The notes beneath the pieces were generated by a model, which made no database searches, was not told where the DNA came from, and worked only from the letters and a program-made list of their open reading frames with translations. A DNA stretch of 15,666 bases, taken from Syntrophomonas sp. (lineage in GTDB: Bacteria; Bacillota; Syntrophomonadia; Syntrophomonadales; Syntrophomonadaceae). Below are positions 14,373 to 15,666 of the stretch, in pieces; position 1 is the stretch's first letter; each line of letters opens with the position of its first letter. The stretch is from the NCBI GenBank assembly GCA_003558625.1, contig PWPP01000018.1:1-15666 (forward strand), written 5' to 3'. Made by a program: the position numbers and the translations under genes.

Positions 14373-15666
14373 TCATCTTCCAGCCGATCTGGAGTCAAGG
14401 TATTCTGACAGTTGCGGTTTTTGGCGAAAAAACCCCGCCAAATCAGTAATCAGAGTCTGCTCCAAGCGGTTCCGGCATGGATCGGAAACCCCCATTTCCT
14501 GAAAACCCAAAAGGATACCCGACTGCTTCATAATCCCCCTGATTTCGTTGATAATTCTGGCCTGTTCCTTGCCGGGCGGGGTAAAAACAAGCATCTGCTC
14601 CTTGTCGAGGAGGACATAGCCCCAGTGATAAACATTGTTTCCGGGACTAATCCACAGGTAGCTTTTTCTGCCTCCCTTTTTTTGTAGCAGAAAAAATTTT
14701 TTGTGGATGTTAAAATATTCAGCAATAACCCCAGCCTCGCTGGTTTTAGCCTGCAGCCAGTCGATATGCAAAGGTTCTCTTAATAAACTCAGGGTATGTG
14801 TTTCCATATCGGATAAAGCCTGCAAATAGGCCTTGAGGATCAATTCTCCCCTTTGTTTTAAAAAGATGGGATCACTCTGGTCATAGGGATACATTTTTTC
14901 CATATACTGCAACATAGTGTGCTCAAAGTATTCTTGATAATCGGAGAGCATAATATAAAAGGGATCATTCAGCCACAAATCCTGGCCCAGCGGAAGAGCC
15001 CGGGTAAGAACCACCATGCCCGGGGAAAAACTCTGCACCATACTATGCACATACTGCCCACGGACCCGGTATTTGCGCCCGGTAAACATATCCTGGAAAT
15101 ATAACACATTATAATCTCCGGCCGACACTTTATAGGCCCCGATATAGCTCATCATCACCTGAAAAACAGCCTCTTTCAAATGAGGCGGGAACCTGCGCGC
15201 CTGCTCGTCCCAGAATAAATTGGCTATAGTGCTGTCCTTGGTACCAGTCCAGTCAAAAATGAAGTATTCTTCAAAATATTTTTTATAGGTGGCTTCCGTT
15301 TTCTTATCCCAATAAGAAGCTTTGGTATTCACCCCCCTGAGAAATGCCTGGTATGCTTTCTGCCATTCCTCGGGCCGGGTATTTAAAATAGCTGCAGAGT
15401 AATTATTAAGATACTGCTGCGATTCCTTATAAGCGGTGATCATCTCCGGATAATTCATATCATCCCAGTCACAGATTTCTGCCGTCTTTAAACGTAAGTC
15501 CAGTGGATACTGTTGGAAATGGTGGATTAACAGCTGCACCTGTTTATTGATAATCCAGTTATCTAGACCGTGTTTTTGCAGCCAGTCGCAGGTCTGAGCC
15601 GTCTCCCCCTCTAAGACCTGCAGCCACTGCTCCAGGGCAGCAGCCCAGTTGGAAACTTTAAGCACC
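14373..15666 (-). CDS. Unrecognised protein, paralogue of the SEC-C protein (at least 430 aa, runs off right edge)
   Basis: No enzyme domain is recognised. The frame stays open to the window edge. A GTG at 15665 could serve as a start but cannot be judged, so the gene is treated as lacking its 5' end. A block around FIFDW (near 15250-15270) through TRALPL matches the 1853-3127 protein in length and pattern. Shared landmarks include FDF/FDW, PHL, SY-x-x-x-Y, D-x-F and R-x-LP. Downstream, both have a similar aromatic-rich region (KSYLWISPG here, GKLWFKPQG there). No SEC-C cysteine motif lies in the visible part; one could lie at the missing N-terminus. There are no membrane segments or signal peptide. 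It is soluble by appearance, with many Trp and Tyr residues. Its relation to tig downstream is unknown. Confidence 0.75.
   Translation of the reverse strand, partial: VLKVSNWAAALEQWLQVLEGETAQTCDWLQKHGLDNWIINKQVQLLIHHFQQYPLDLRLKTAEICDWDDMNYPEMITAYKESQQYLNNYSAAILNTRPEEWQKAYQAFLRGVNTKASYWDKKTEATYKKYFEEYFIFDWTGTKDSTIANLFWDEQARRFPPHLKEAVFQVMMSYIGAYKVSAGDYNVLYFQDMFTGRKYRVRGQYVHSMVQSFSPGMVVLTRALPLGQDLWLNDPFYIMLSDYQEYFEHTMLQYMEKMYPYDQSDPIFLKQRGELILKAYLQALSDMETHTLSLLREPLHIDWLQAKTSEAGVIAEYFNIHKKFFLLQKKGGRKSYLWISPGNNVYHWGYVLLDKEQMLVFTPPGKEQARIINEIRGIMKQSGILLGFQEMGVSDPCRNRLEQTLITDLAGFFRQKPQLSEYLDSRSAGR

Overview
The window reads as chromosomal DNA from a Firmicutes bacterium, most likely a Clostridia member of the Peptococcales or Syntrophomonadales kind. 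The grounds are strong AGGAGG-type ribosome binding sites, a TTG start, short A/T-flanked terminator hairpins, and the order tig-clpP-clpX-lon-ysxC with valS nearby, which is typical of that class. The genus cannot be fixed from the sequence. Almost everything is on the minus strand; one gene (1853-3127) is on the plus strand.

Reading the minus strand from right to left: the window opens inside a large unrecognised gene (14373-15666). A 424-base non-coding stretch follows (13949-14372), holding a tandem repeat, several hairpins and a candidate promoter. Then comes the protein quality-control block: trigger factor (tig), ClpP peptidase, ClpX unfoldase, a terminator, Lon protease with its own candidate promoter, a second terminator, and the ribosome-assembly GTPase YsxC/EngB. 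Together these genes fold nascent chains (Tig), degrade damaged or tagged proteins (ClpXP, Lon) and help mature the 50S subunit (YsxC).

Next is a four-gene minus-strand operon (3124-7222) for a YbhGFSR-like ABC exporter: a membrane-fusion (HlyD-type) protein, two separate ABC ATPases and one ABC-2 permease. It has its own extended -10 promoter, overlaid by an inverted repeat. The permease gene meets a plus-strand SEC-C zinc-motif gene (1853-3127) tail to tail, and their stop codons overlap in TTAA. Divergent from that gene is the 5' 60% or so of valS (1-1617), running off the left edge.

The main points for a second look are as follows. (1) The SEC-C protein and the unrecognised right-edge protein share a colinear block of about 90 residues, so two paralogues bracket the proteostasis and exporter genes. 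(2) The two exporter ATPases are degenerate in complementary ways, which predicts one consensus and one degenerate ATP site. (3) The exporter plus SEC-C gene sits between ysxC and valS. (4) tig seems to have a long structured leader. I saw no CRISPR array, transposase, rRNA or tRNA. Nothing here is clearly a wholly new system; the SEC-C paralogue pair is the least explained content.
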